Shown here piece after piece: positions 54,811 through 62,608 of a DNA stretch of 64,000 nt (position 1 is its first letter; every line of letters starts with the position of its first letter). The notes under the pieces were generated by a model, which made no database searches, had not been told where the DNA came from, and saw only the letters and a program-made list of their open reading frames with translations. Made by a program: the position numbers and the translations under genes. Source of the DNA: Epilithonimonas bovis DSM 19482 (GTDB taxonomy: Bacteria; Bacteroidota; Bacteroidia; Flavobacteriales; Weeksellaceae); NCBI RefSeq assembly GCF_900108115.1, contig NZ_FTPU01000008.1, positions 47,289 to 111,288 of the forward strand. The letters run 5' to 3'.

Positions 54811-55596
54811 ATGATTGTTTGCGAAGATCTCCAAAAAAACCTGGCACTGTGTATGGCTTCTAAAAACGGAAGATCAGATAACCTGATGAGATGGTATGAC
54901 TCTATAAGCGAAGCAAAACTGCATGAGCGTGAGGAATATCAGAAAAAAACAGAGTTACTGCTTCTGGCGACTCTTTTTAAACATTACCCCGAAATAGAAA
55001 TTGAAAACCTGACTGGTGAAAGCCCTGATTTTATTATCAGTTATAAAGGCAGGCGGATTGGGCTGGAGGTTTCTGAGATTATCAATCACTTTGAGCTGAA
55101 GCGCAAAGAGAGTTATATCAATGGTATTTTTCGCAGGGTAGAGCAGCAGTTGTCTGATTATAAAAGTTTGTGTGGCATCTATTATCTTGATATAGACTAT
55201 TTCCAGGAAGAGTTTTATACCCAGCCGGAATTGATGATTAAAGAAATATTGTCTGCCATTACCAACCAGAAAAGAACAAAATTTGTAAAACATATCAGAA
55301 GAACGCCTCATCAAAAGGGCGTTCTTTTGTTTTTGGAATATCAATTTTCTTTGTTTGACGAGCTGCATTCTGAAAAAATCCTGCAGGTGATTGAAAAGAA
55401 AAATTCTAAATACCCGCTTTATAATTATAATTGCAAAACGGAAGAGTGCTGGCTGGTACTGGTTTCTAATATGCATAATATCGCCTCTCGCTATACTTAT
55501 ATCCACCATAAAGAAGAATTGGAAAACGTCAAAAGTCCCTTTTCCAAGATTTTGCATCTGGAAAACCTCTATAGCCAGATGATGGTGATCAAATAA
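54811..55596 (+). CDS. Hypothetical protein with a PD-(D/E)XK-like signature
   Basis: The 261-residue protein does not match a family I can name. Residues 72-88 read PDFIISYKGRRIGLEVS, which fits the beta-hairpin of the restriction-endonuclease fold (PD ... ExK), but the usual lysine is serine (Glu86-Val-Ser88). Residues 30-60 are a charged helix, EREEYQKKTELLLLATLFK, similar to the helix that carries an extra acidic residue in that fold. There is no signal peptide, so it should be cytoplasmic. It stands alone after the tandem inverted-repeat element and before a T9SS cargo remnant, with no methyltransferase or helicase partner. A nuclease or degenerate nuclease role is inference. Confidence 0.65.
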   Translation: MIVCEDLQKNLALCMASKNGRSDNLMRWYDSISEAKLHEREEYQKKTELLLLATLFKHYPEIEIENLTGESPDFIISYKGRRIGLEVSEIINHFELKRKESYINGIFRRVEQQLSDYKSLCGIYYLDIDYFQEEFYTQPELMIKEILSAITNQKRTKFVKHIRRTPHQKGVLLFLEYQFSLFDELHSEKILQVIEKKNSKYPLYNYNCKTEECWLVLVSNMHNIASRYTYIHHKEELENVKSPFSKILHLENLYSQMMVIK

Positions 55597-56215
55597 TAAG
55601 TAGCTCAAGCATCTCAGCAGCGGTACAAAACAGCTGCTGCGGTTATCTGCTAGCCAATAATATGACCAATGTTACGGCAGGCACATTACTTATCCCGAAA
55701 ACTGATGATGCAGTAGCGGCAAATGTCCTTTATGCGCGCAAAGGGATCGCTACAACAGGTGGCAGCTTGATTTTAGAAAATAATGCCCAGCTTTTACAGG
55801 ATGACGATGCGGATAGTACCAATGCGCAAATCCAATCTCAAAGATATATTGCAGAGATGGATGATATTTTCACACGTCTGGATTCTGTGTATTGGAGCTC
55901 GCCTGTCACAGGTCAAAAAATTAAAAGCTTCTCGCCGGCAACAGCTGCCAATTGCTTTTTACAGTACAGGGAGTCTGAAGATAAATTTACAATAACCTCT
56001 GATCCAGATTTCCATGCGGGCAAAATAGTTATGTGGTAAAATCATCCCATAAGCTGGGGAATATTGATGTTTATGACGCGGGAGGAAAACTTATCATGAG
56101 GACTTTTGTAGCTCAGAAGGAGTTCTTACTGGATGCTTTAGTTTTACCGGCTGGGGTCTACATTATCCGTGCAGAAAACTCGGGTAATGTAAGATCACGA
56201 AAAATAATCAGGTAG
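55597..56215 (+). pseudogene. Remnant of a T9SS-exported cell-surface protein (5' truncated, internally deleted)
   Basis: A frame open from 55597 without a signal peptide reads ANNMTNVTAGTLLIPKT ... GSLILENNAQLLQDDD ... VYWSSPVTGQKIKSFSP ... HAGK and stops at 56037. These are the phrases that precede the sorting domain in large exported flavobacterial proteins. A second frame (56033-56215) is the last 60 residues of a type IX secretion sorting domain: GNIDVYDAGGKLIMRTF ... ALVLPAGVYIIRAENSG ... RKIIR. The region between is missing, and the start of the protein is absent. The whole is best read as a decayed gene. Confidence 0.8.
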
Positions 56216-56327
56216 CTGAATGAGAAATGAGTGATTAATGATAATTAATATTGAACTATTCAACTTATTTATTAAAAATTTATATCTTTACCAATTGAAA
56301 AATGACTTTATTTTTTAACACTTTGCA

Positions 56328-56611
56328 ATGAGAAAATATTTAATATTCATATATATATATGCATCGGTACAGTGGCTTCCGCCCAGTTTCGTGATAACGT
56401 CTTTGATAATGAGAAAACTTCAGAATCACAGCAGGAAAGGTCTGTAGGTAACGACAAGCTTTCCAAGGATTATGGTGATTTGTCTGCTGAACAGGAAGAA
56501 TCAGCCAGCGGTAACGGTTATACTGGTAAGCCTGGTAAACCTTCTCCCGCACCCATAGATGACTATATTCCCGTGTTATTGCTGACAGGTGTGGCACTGA
56601 TCGTTTTATAA
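56328..56611 (+). pseudogene. Small secreted protein, signal peptide out of frame by an (AT)6 repeat
   Basis: ATG at 56328 opens RKYLIFI and runs into (AT)6 at 56349-56360; after it, the frame is two bases off. The other frame, open to 56611, reads CIGTVASAQFRDNVFDNEKT ... PIDDYIPVLLLTGVALIVL. Losing one AT would join them to a normal signal peptide with the cleavage site ASAQ and a mature protein of about 74 residues (93 in all). The mature part is acidic and polar and ends in a hydrophobic segment. A short dinucleotide repeat at this point is a classic slippage switch; sequencing error is the alternative. I recognise no family. Confidence 0.65.
56349..56360 (+). repeat. (AT)6 dinucleotide repeat inside a signal-peptide reading frame
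   Basis: Six AT units; five units would bring the ATG at 56328 into frame with the secreted protein downstream. Confidence 0.85.
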
Positions 56612-56683
56612 ACGAAAAAGAAGTATTAATCTTTAAAATATACGCAATCCGAAGTTTTTAAATTTCGGATTTATTTTACCCCC

Positions 56684-57286
56684 ATGTACAGAGATTTTAT
56701 AAAACCTGTTTTTGACTTTAGCTGCTCACTGGTAATGTTGGTAATTTTGTCTCCGGTATTTTTGTTGATTATGCTGTTGCTCTACTTCTTTAATCAAAAG
56801 AATGTTTTCTTTTTCCAGGAAAGACCAGGTAAAGATGAAAAAGTCTTCCGCATCATCAAGTTCAAGACCATGACAGATCAGAAGGATAGCAATGGCCGCC
56901 TTCTTCCTGATGCACAGCGTTTGACTCCCATGGGTAAATTTATAAGGAAAACCTCTCTGGATGAGCTGCCCCAGCTGATTAACGTACTAAAAGGTGATAT
57001 GAGTTTTATCGGGCCAAGGCCATTATTGGTAAGCTACCTGGCGTTGTACAATGAGGAGCAAAAAAAAAGGCATCTCATAAAACCAGGCATAACAGGATGG
57101 GCACAGGTCAACGGGCGTAACGCGTTGGACTGGCCGGAGAAGTTCGTGCTCGATGTCTATTATGTGGATCACATCAGCTTTTGGCTGGATATCAAAATAT
57201 TGCTGCTTACCATCAAAAAAGTGATAAAAAGTGAAGGCATCAACAGTGCAGGGCAGGCCACAACAGAAAGTTTTAAAGGTAATTAA
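56684..57286 (+). CDS. Sugar transferase (monotopic phosphoglycosyl transferase, PglC/WcaJ class)
   Basis: Transfers a sugar phosphate to undecaprenyl phosphate, the first step of surface glycan or O-linked glycan assembly, at the inner membrane. The 200-residue protein is the short PglC type: a re-entrant membrane helix ([28 protein letters not shown]), then [22 protein letters not shown], the catalytic Asp-Glu pair in [24 protein letters not shown] and [12 protein letters not shown]. It opens a tight three-gene group with the ATP-grasp and HAD genes (3 bp, then 8-bp overlap). The donor sugar cannot be inferred. No other glycan genes precede it in the window. Confidence 0.92.
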   Translation: MYRDFIKPVFDFSCSLVMLVILSPVFLLIMLLLYFFNQKNVFFFQERPGKDEKVFRIIKFKTMTDQKDSNGRLLPDAQRLTPMGKFIRKTSLDELPQLINVLKGDMSFIGPRPLLVSYLALYNEEQKKRHLIKPGITGWAQVNGRNALDWPEKFVLDVYYVDHISFWLDIKILLLTIKKVIKSEGINSAGQATTESFKGN

Positions 57287-57289
57287 ATA

Positions 57290-58258
57290 ATGAATACAAA
57301 TGTTCTGATCACTTCTGCCGGGCAAAGAGTGTCGCTGGTAAAAGCTTTTCAAAAAGAATTAAAAAAGAAGTTTCCGGATTCAATAGTTATTTCGGTAGAT
57401 TTTAATCCTGATTTGTCACCCGCTTGTAGGATTTCAGATGCTTATTATAAGATTTGCAGAGTTAATGATAGTCAGTATGTTTCAGAATTATTGAGCATTT
57501 GCCGCGAAAATAATATCGGGATGATTGTTCCTACGATTGATACAGAACTTAAAATTTTAGCAGAAAATAAGGCTGTTTTCCAAAAAGAGGATATTCATCT
57601 TATTGTTTCGGATAAAGGATTTGTCAATAGTTGTAGAGACAAGCGGCTTCTTAACGATTTTTTCAGCGCTTATAATATCAGATTTCCCCAACCTGTGGAT
57701 AAATATAATCCGATATTTCCACTTTTTATAAAACCCTACGATGGCAGTTTGAGTAAAGATATTTACTTAATTAAAACTGAAGCTGAATTGACGGATTATC
57801 ATAAAGAGAATCCAAAGTTTATGTTTATGGAATATATAGATCCTGCCTTGTATAAAGAATATACGGTGGACTGTTATTACAACAAAGATCATCAGCTTTG
57901 CTGTGCTGTTCCAAGGCAGAGGATTGCTGTACGGAGCGGTGAGATACAAAAGGGCGTTACCGATAAAAATAATATCATAGACTATCTAAATCAAAAAGTA
58001 GCTACAATCCCTGGAGCAGTAGGATGTATTACCACTCAGCTTTTCTTTAATAAGGCTAGCAATGATATTGTTGCTATAGAGATCAACCCCAGATTCGGTG
58101 GCGGTTACCCTTTATCTTACGAGGCTGGTGCCAATTATCCCAAAATGTTGATTGAAGAGTATTTTGAAAATAAAATAATCACTTACACAGATGATTGGGA
58201 AGATCAATTATTGATGTTGAGGTATGATGCAGAAGTATTGGTAAGAAATTATGAATAA
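57290..58258 (+). CDS. ATP-grasp domain protein
   Basis: ATP-grasp enzymes join a carboxylate to an amine or thiol through an acyl phosphate. The 322-residue protein starts with a pre-ATP-grasp segment (NVLITSAGQRVSLVKAFQKEL, DFNPDLSPACRISDAYY). It then has the lysine strand FPLFIKPYDGSLSKDIYLI, the hinge FMFMEYIDPALYKEYTVDCYY and the metal site VAIEINPRFGGGYPLSYEAG. It resembles the carbamoyl-phosphate-synthase-like ATP-grasp proteins found in polysaccharide clusters, where they probably attach an amino acid to a sugar (inference). It follows the sugar transferase by 3 bp and overlaps the HAD gene by 8. Confidence 0.88.
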   Translation: MNTNVLITSAGQRVSLVKAFQKELKKKFPDSIVISVDFNPDLSPACRISDAYYKICRVNDSQYVSELLSICRENNIGMIVPTIDTELKILAENKAVFQKEDIHLIVSDKGFVNSCRDKRLLNDFFSAYNIRFPQPVDKYNPIFPLFIKPYDGSLSKDIYLIKTEAELTDYHKENPKFMFMEYIDPALYKEYTVDCYYNKDHQLCCAVPRQRIAVRSGEIQKGVTDKNNIIDYLNQKVATIPGAVGCITTQLFFNKASNDIVAIEINPRFGGGYPLSYEAGANYPKMLIEEYFENKIITYTDDWEDQLLMLRYDAEVLVRNYE

Positions 58259-58886
58259 GCCTTATATCGTTTTTGATCTGGATGACACCCTGTTTTATGA
58301 ACAGGATTTTTTGACTTCTGCCTATCGTGAAATTGCTGATTTTGTTTCTGAAAACAATGTGGAATCTGTGCATCAAAAAATGTTGGAGCTTTACCGCCAG
58401 AAGCAGGATACTTTTGCGTACGTCGCAGCGCAATACAATGTTTCGAAAGATGATCTTATAACGATGTACAGGTCTCATTTTCCATCGGTGTCCCTTAGAG
58501 CAGGTGTTCTTGGTATTCTGGAAAATCTGGCAGGAAAAGATATAAAAATGGGGCTTCTGACAGATGGTAGAACCTTGACTCAGAATCATAAAATTGATGC
58601 ACTCAACATAAGGCATTTCTTTGATAAAATTATAATTTCAGAAGAATTCGGATCAGAAAAACCCAATCTGGCAAACTACAAAATTTTTGAGAAGCCCGGT
58701 TACGACTATTATTATGTGGCTGATAATCCCAAAAAAGATTTTGTAGCACCCAATACATTGGGTTGGAAAACACTCATGATTACAGATGAAGAGGTCAAAA
58801 AAATCCACCAAATCCCAGATTTTTTAGACGATTCTTACCTGCCACAACATACCCTAAGATGGGAAAATTTTTCAGAATTTATTTGA
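58251..58886 (+). CDS. HAD superfamily hydrolase
   Basis: A 211-residue phosphatase-like protein. Motif I is VFDLDDTLF with nucleophile Asp9 and Asp11; motif II is LLTDGRTLTQNHKI, motif III the lysine in GSEKPNLANYKIF, and motif IV VADNPKKDFVAPNTLGW. A helical cap lies between residues 20 and 80. All catalytic residues are in place. Its start overlaps the ATP-grasp gene by 8 bp, indicating translational coupling and a joint role with the sugar transferase and ATP-grasp enzyme. Its substrate may be a sugar phosphate intermediate (inference). Confidence 0.88.
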   Translation: MNKPYIVFDLDDTLFYEQDFLTSAYREIADFVSENNVESVHQKMLELYRQKQDTFAYVAAQYNVSKDDLITMYRSHFPSVSLRAGVLGILENLAGKDIKMGLLTDGRTLTQNHKIDALNIRHFFDKIIISEEFGSEKPNLANYKIFEKPGYDYYYVADNPKKDFVAPNTLGWKTLMITDEEVKKIHQIPDFLDDSYLPQHTLRWENFSEFI

Positions 58887-58891
58887 GGATA

Positions 58892-59719
58892 TTAGTTCGT
58901 TTGATGTTCATCAAAAGACGCTTTCCATTTTGTCACCATCTCGGTAAAACGGTTGTTGGCAAATGTTTTATTCCTGATCTTAGAAACCGAATGTACGCCC
59001 TTTTCATCAGATATTCTAAGGATTTCCTCAGCTTTTTGAGATTCAAAAGCAATGATTTCTGCCTCCTCTATGTCCGCCAGTTTATTTTTGTGGACAAAGG
59101 TCACAAAGTTTTCCATCAGTGGCGAGATGTATGCGCCTTCTGTCTGTTTTGGGATTTTAATCACATTATCTTGTAGAAATAGAAGATTCCCAAAAATACT
59201 TCTTGCAATTTTCTTATTCGGGTTCAGCAAGATCACATCGTCCAGGTCATTCTCTTTAGCGTAGATGGTGGCATAGATATTCTCCGCCGAATGCACCCGG
59301 ATGTTGCTGAGGAGATTGGCATTCACATTAATCTCTTTAATCAGATCCAGCTCTATATCGCCTTGGATACCCAGGATGTCCTCAGATTCCTCTACTTCAA
59401 AATAGAAAGCCGTTGCAGACTTGGGAAGTGGTTTCTCTTCCTGTTTTCTGTAAGCCATCATCTGGATAATACCGTTCCTGATGCCTTTTTCCAGAACTTC
59501 TCTTTCAAAAAGTGCCTGAAAAAATTCTAAGGTATAACTCAGTGGGATATTCATCCGCATTTTCCGCATAGAGGCCATCAGGAAAAAGTAAGATTCCTCG
59601 GCCATAATCAATTGCCCGTTTCTTACAAAAAACGAAACCCAAACGGCATCGCCATAAAGAAAAGCACGGTTGATAAGTTGTAAATGATCTTCGGTATAAA
59701 CCAACTTCTGTAATTGCAT
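58892..59719 (-). CDS. Class IV aminotransferase-like protein
   Basis: PLP enzymes of fold type IV include branched-chain aminotransferase, D-amino-acid aminotransferase and aminodeoxychorismate lyase. The 275-residue protein begins with INRAFLYGDAVWVSFFVRNG, as in the lyase branch, and has LIKEINVNANLLSNI at the position of the PLP lysine. The segment that normally reads E-x-x-x-N-IF after the glycine turn is ARSIFGNLLFLQDNVIKIP here, so the usual glutamate is not seen. It may be a divergent pabC-like enzyme; function uncertain. It converges with the HAD gene, 5 bp apart, and lies after the START-like gene with a terminator between. Confidence 0.8.
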   Translation of the reverse strand: MQLQKLVYTEDHLQLINRAFLYGDAVWVSFFVRNGQLIMAEESYFFLMASMRKMRMNIPLSYTLEFFQALFEREVLEKGIRNGIIQMMAYRKQEEKPLPKSATAFYFEVEESEDILGIQGDIELDLIKEINVNANLLSNIRVHSAENIYATIYAKENDLDDVILLNPNKKIARSIFGNLLFLQDNVIKIPKQTEGAYISPLMENFVTFVHKNKLADIEEAEIIAFESQKAEEILRISDEKGVHSVSKIRNKTFANNRFTEMVTKWKASFDEHQTN

Positions 59720-59729
59720 GATAGTATAG

Positions 59730-59759
59730 AAAAAAATAATGAACGATAAAATCGTTCAT
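59730..59759 (-). terminator. Intrinsic terminator after the START-like gene (minus strand)
   Basis: ATGAACGAT and ATCGTTCAT form a perfect 9-bp stem around three bases; read on the minus strand it is followed by TATTTTTTTC. It lies between the START-like gene and the class IV aminotransferase and may uncouple them. Confidence 0.75.
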
Positions 59760-59768
59760 CCATTTATT

Positions 59769-60155
59769 TTAAGCGGCACCTAATTTTATCTGTAGATTTT
59801 CTATCAGGTTTTCCCAATAGAGTCTGTTTTCGTCCTCATCGCCTGGTTCACAAAAATCGGTAATGTTCAGCGAAAGGTCATCGGTAATTTCGTCAATGAT
59901 AATAGAAAGCTCAAAGTAATACTTAGTACCTTCATCCTCTTCCCAGCGGAAGCGCACAAAACTCTCCGGCTTATAACGGATCAGCGTAGCCCTCTCAGCA
60001 GGACCACCGCCCCAGCTGAAAAAAAAGTCATCACCACGCTCCACTACATCATCTGCAAACCATTCTGATAATCCCTCTGCACTTGCCAGATACTCATACA
60101 AAATCTCGGAGAGACAATGCATATTGTATTCATAATGCACTTTCGTTTTCGCCAT
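59769..60155 (-). CDS. START-like domain protein
   Basis: A 128-residue soluble protein with the helix-grip fold of AHSA1/START-type ligand-binding proteins. The markers are YEYNMHCLSEILYEYLAS at the N-terminus, LSEWFADDVVERGDDFFFSWGG and FVRFRWEEDEGTKYYFELS, and a C-terminal long helix, YWENLIENLQIKLGA. It is strongly acidic. Members of this family are conserved in Bacteroidota without a known ligand. It sits upstream of the class IV aminotransferase but is separated from it by a terminator. Confidence 0.85.
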   Translation of the reverse strand: MAKTKVHYEYNMHCLSEILYEYLASAEGLSEWFADDVVERGDDFFFSWGGGPAERATLIRYKPESFVRFRWEEDEGTKYYFELSIIIDEITDDLSLNITDFCEPGDEDENRLYWENLIENLQIKLGAA

Positions 60156-60486
60156 ACTCTATTTCTAATTGTGGCGCAATATATAAATTAATTTCTTATT
60201 TCCAAATCAAAATGTCTATTGGTATTCAATTTTTTTATAGAAAATAAGTATGATTTTTATTAGCTGTTTTTAGGCAGATGTAAAATATTAATTAAGAGAT
60301 CGTAAGATATTTGTATGTCTACAATCATTCTTTGAATGGATTTCTAATTATTTCTGATTCTAGCAGATATTTCCGATTACGCAGATGCTGAAATTAAAAT
60401 TCTGTAAAATTAGCCTCATCAGCGGGCAGATGAAATTTTTTAGTCTGTAATTACGTTATCACCTAAAAAAAAAATTATATACAACT
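60156..60486. other. Spacer with a dispersed repeat (60373-60419)
   Basis: No gene. At 60373-60419 lies, on the opposite strand, a copy of the sequence found at 54067-54113 and 54380-54426: CGCAGATGCTGAAATTAAAA is exactly shared with the 54.4-kb copy. It is therefore a third member of a dispersed repeat. Confidence 0.65.
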
Positions 60487-61671
60487 TTACTCCACTTCAT
60501 CCAAAGCTTCCAGAATAATTTGGCAGCCTTTTCTGATTTCATCTTCAGAGATGGTGAGTGGTGGCGATATCCTCATATACTCATTTCTGTAGAGTTGCCA
60601 GAACACAATCAGGCCTTTTTCCATGCATCGGGAGGCTACTTTCAGTGTATATTCCGGGTTGCCAAGATTCACGGCCAGCATCAGTCCTTTCCCATTCACA
60701 TTCTTGATTTTCGGATGAATAAGCAATTCGCGGAACAGTTTTTCTTTTTCATCCGTTTCAGTCATCAGTCCGCTTTCCAAAACTTCTTCCAGCGTCGCAT
60801 AGCAGGCGGCCGCAATCAGCGGGTTGCCTCCAAAGGTCGTGATATGACCAAGCTTTGGTGAGTGGGAAAGACTTGTCATTATTTCGCGAGAACTCATAAA
60901 AGCACCCACCGGAACACCGCCACCCATGCCTTTCCCCATTACCAGGATATCCGGCACAATGCCATAATGCTCAAAGGCAAATAGTTTGCCCGTTCTGCCA
61001 AATCCCGGTTGGATCTCGTCCAGGATCAGCAATGCGCCAACTTCTTCGCAGCGTTTCTTTAGTTTGATAAAGTAGTTCTCTTTCGGGGTGATAAATCCTG
61101 CGGCTCCCTGAATGGTTTCTACAATAACGCAGGCCGTCTTCTCGGTAATCCGGTCAAAATCATTCTCGTTATTGAACTCAATAAAATCCACCAAAGGCAA
61201 TAGGGGACGGAATTCCCTTTTATGCGTCTCGTTACCTGCTACGGACAAAGCACCGTGGGTGTTCCCGTGGTAAGCATCCTTGAAGGCGATGATCTCCTCT
61301 CGCCCGGTATATCGTTTGGCTAATTTCAATGCACCATCAATAGCTTCTGCACCGGAGTTAACAAGATAAGTAACTTCCAGAGGTTCCGGCGTCGCTTCTG
61401 CCAGTAGGCGGCAAAGTGCTACCGGCTTGTCCTGGGCATACTCGCCATACACCATTACATGAAGGTATTTGTCGGCTTGTTCCTTAATAGCGTTAACGAC
61501 TTTGGGGTGAGAATGCCCCAATGTATTGGCAGAAACGCCGGCAACAAAATCCAGGTAGGCCTTCCCGTTTTTCCCATAGATATAACTTCCTGCTGCTTTT
61601 TCCACTTCAAAACCAGCGGCGTAAGGCGTGGTCTGCGCCTGATATTGAAAGAAATTTTCCTTTAAATCCAT
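60487..61671 (-). CDS. Class III aminotransferase (acetylornithine/ornithine-type)
   Basis: PLP-dependent transfer of an omega- or alpha-amino group. The 394-residue protein has the family motifs: YLDFVAGVSANTLGHSHPKV at the start, YLVNSGAEAIDGALKLAK, FKDAYHGNTHGALSV, VETIQGAAGFITP, the aspartate in LLILDEIQPGFGRTG, and the PLP lysine Lys247 in VMGKGMGGGVPVGA. The length and motifs fit acetylornithine, ornithine or 4-aminobutyrate aminotransferases, which sequence alone does not separate. No arginine biosynthesis genes are adjacent, which argues against a simple argD assignment. Confidence 0.88.
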   Translation of the reverse strand: MDLKENFFQYQAQTTPYAAGFEVEKAAGSYIYGKNGKAYLDFVAGVSANTLGHSHPKVVNAIKEQADKYLHVMVYGEYAQDKPVALCRLLAEATPEPLEVTYLVNSGAEAIDGALKLAKRYTGREEIIAFKDAYHGNTHGALSVAGNETHKREFRPLLPLVDFIEFNNENDFDRITEKTACVIVETIQGAAGFITPKENYFIKLKKRCEEVGALLILDEIQPGFGRTGKLFAFEHYGIVPDILVMGKGMGGGVPVGAFMSSREIMTSLSHSPKLGHITTFGGNPLIAAACYATLEEVLESGLMTETDEKEKLFRELLIHPKIKNVNGKGLMLAVNLGNPEYTLKVASRCMEKGLIVFWQLYRNEYMRISPPLTISEDEIRKGCQIILEALDEVE

Positions 61672-62006
61672 TGCTAAATAAAATCAAGACAAAGTTCGGA
61701 AATATTAAACAATATCAGCGCTTGCATGTTTGTTTTTTATCCTAGATGTAGCATATTTAAAATGGAAATAATCTTCTGAAAGATGGCGGGGTGGTTCTAA
61801 TGCAAAAAGCATGTTTTCGAATTGATTAAAGACAAAATTGTCACTGAACCTTAAAATTATAATTTTAGTTTGTTAAGAAACTATGCTGAATTGGATAACG
61901 TATTGGATATTGAAGTTGTGATTATGGGCTGGGATAATCAGATGGTTTAATTATAATTGTGGACACCAAGCCTTAGCTTTTAAAGTTATTTGGACATTGA
62001 TTATGC
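61672..62006. other. Spacer with a possible gene relic
   Basis: On the plus strand near 61868-61950 a short frame reads SLLRNYAELDNVLDIEVVIMGWDNQMV and stops. It looks protein-like but lacks a start and is preceded by stop codons. It may be the fossil end of a gene. Nothing else is seen. Confidence 0.3.
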
Positions 62007-62393
62007 TTACTTATCTTTTAATATATTCTCCAAATATTCAATCTTAGATTTTTCGGCTTCCAGTAATCGTTCGTAAAGTTCAATAATTTTATCCAGAGGA
62101 TTAATAGTACAAAAATAATTATTGTTATTAGAACTGCTGTCCTGAAAAGTATTGTTAATAATATTAAATACAGCTTCCTCGCTAAAGTTCTCAATGGCTT
62201 CAGGAGTAACTCCCAAAATGTTGGCTACTTTAGCCAACAGATCATCCTCGATAACTGAACTTTTCTCCATATTAGATACGGTCTGTTGGCTTACTCCTAA
62301 TTCAAAGGCCAAGGCTTCTTGCTTCATTCCCCGTAACTCACGGATGCGGGTGATTTTTCTTCCTATAGGATTGCTAGTATTAATTGTGCTCAT
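62007..62393 (-). CDS. XRE family helix-turn-helix regulator
   Basis: A 128-residue DNA-binding protein with a Cro/C1 domain at residues 10-68: IGRKITRIRELRGMKQEALAFELGVSQQTVSNMEKS. A linker rich in Ser and Asn follows, then a C-terminal helix, ELYERLLEAEKSKIEYLENILK, that probably dimerises as a coiled coil. Such compact regulators are common next to mobile or accessory genes in Bacteroidota. It diverges from the HEPN protein gene across a 215-bp spacer with inverted repeats, so it may control both (inference). Confidence 0.9.
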   Translation of the reverse strand: MSTINTSNPIGRKITRIRELRGMKQEALAFELGVSQQTVSNMEKSSVIEDDLLAKVANILGVTPEAIENFSEEAVFNIINNTFQDSSSNNNNYFCTINPLDKIIELYERLLEAEKSKIEYLENILKDK

Positions 62394-62442
62394 GCTTCAA
62401 AGTTAAGGAAATTTAAGGGCGTAATATAGCAAAATATTGTCT

Positions 62443-62496
62443 ATTGTAATATAACAAATTATGGTATAATACAATGAAATCTTGTCTTATACAAGA
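62443..62496. promoter_or_regulatory. Inverted-repeat cluster between the XRE and HEPN genes
   Basis: TCTTGT (62480-62485) and ACAAGA (62491-62496) face each other across five bases; ATTGTA (62443-62448) and TACAAT (62470-62475) form a second, wider pair. Both share the TTGT/ACAA core. They are plausible operators for the divergent XRE protein. Confidence 0.4.
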
Positions 62497-62608
62497 CGTT
62501 ATGGTTTCTTACATAACATTCAATGAGTTCATTTGTAAAGAAAAAATGAGATTATAAATATTGAGTAGGATATACCTTCTAATGAATTTTGTACTTAATC
62601 AATCAATT

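Noticed and set aside
54955..55608. 217-codon minus-strand frame opposite the PD-(D/E)XK-like gene
   Set aside because: Nearly the same length as the plus-strand gene, but its sequence is Phe/Ile/Gln-rich without motif; the plus-strand frame has the nuclease-like signature and a sensible start.
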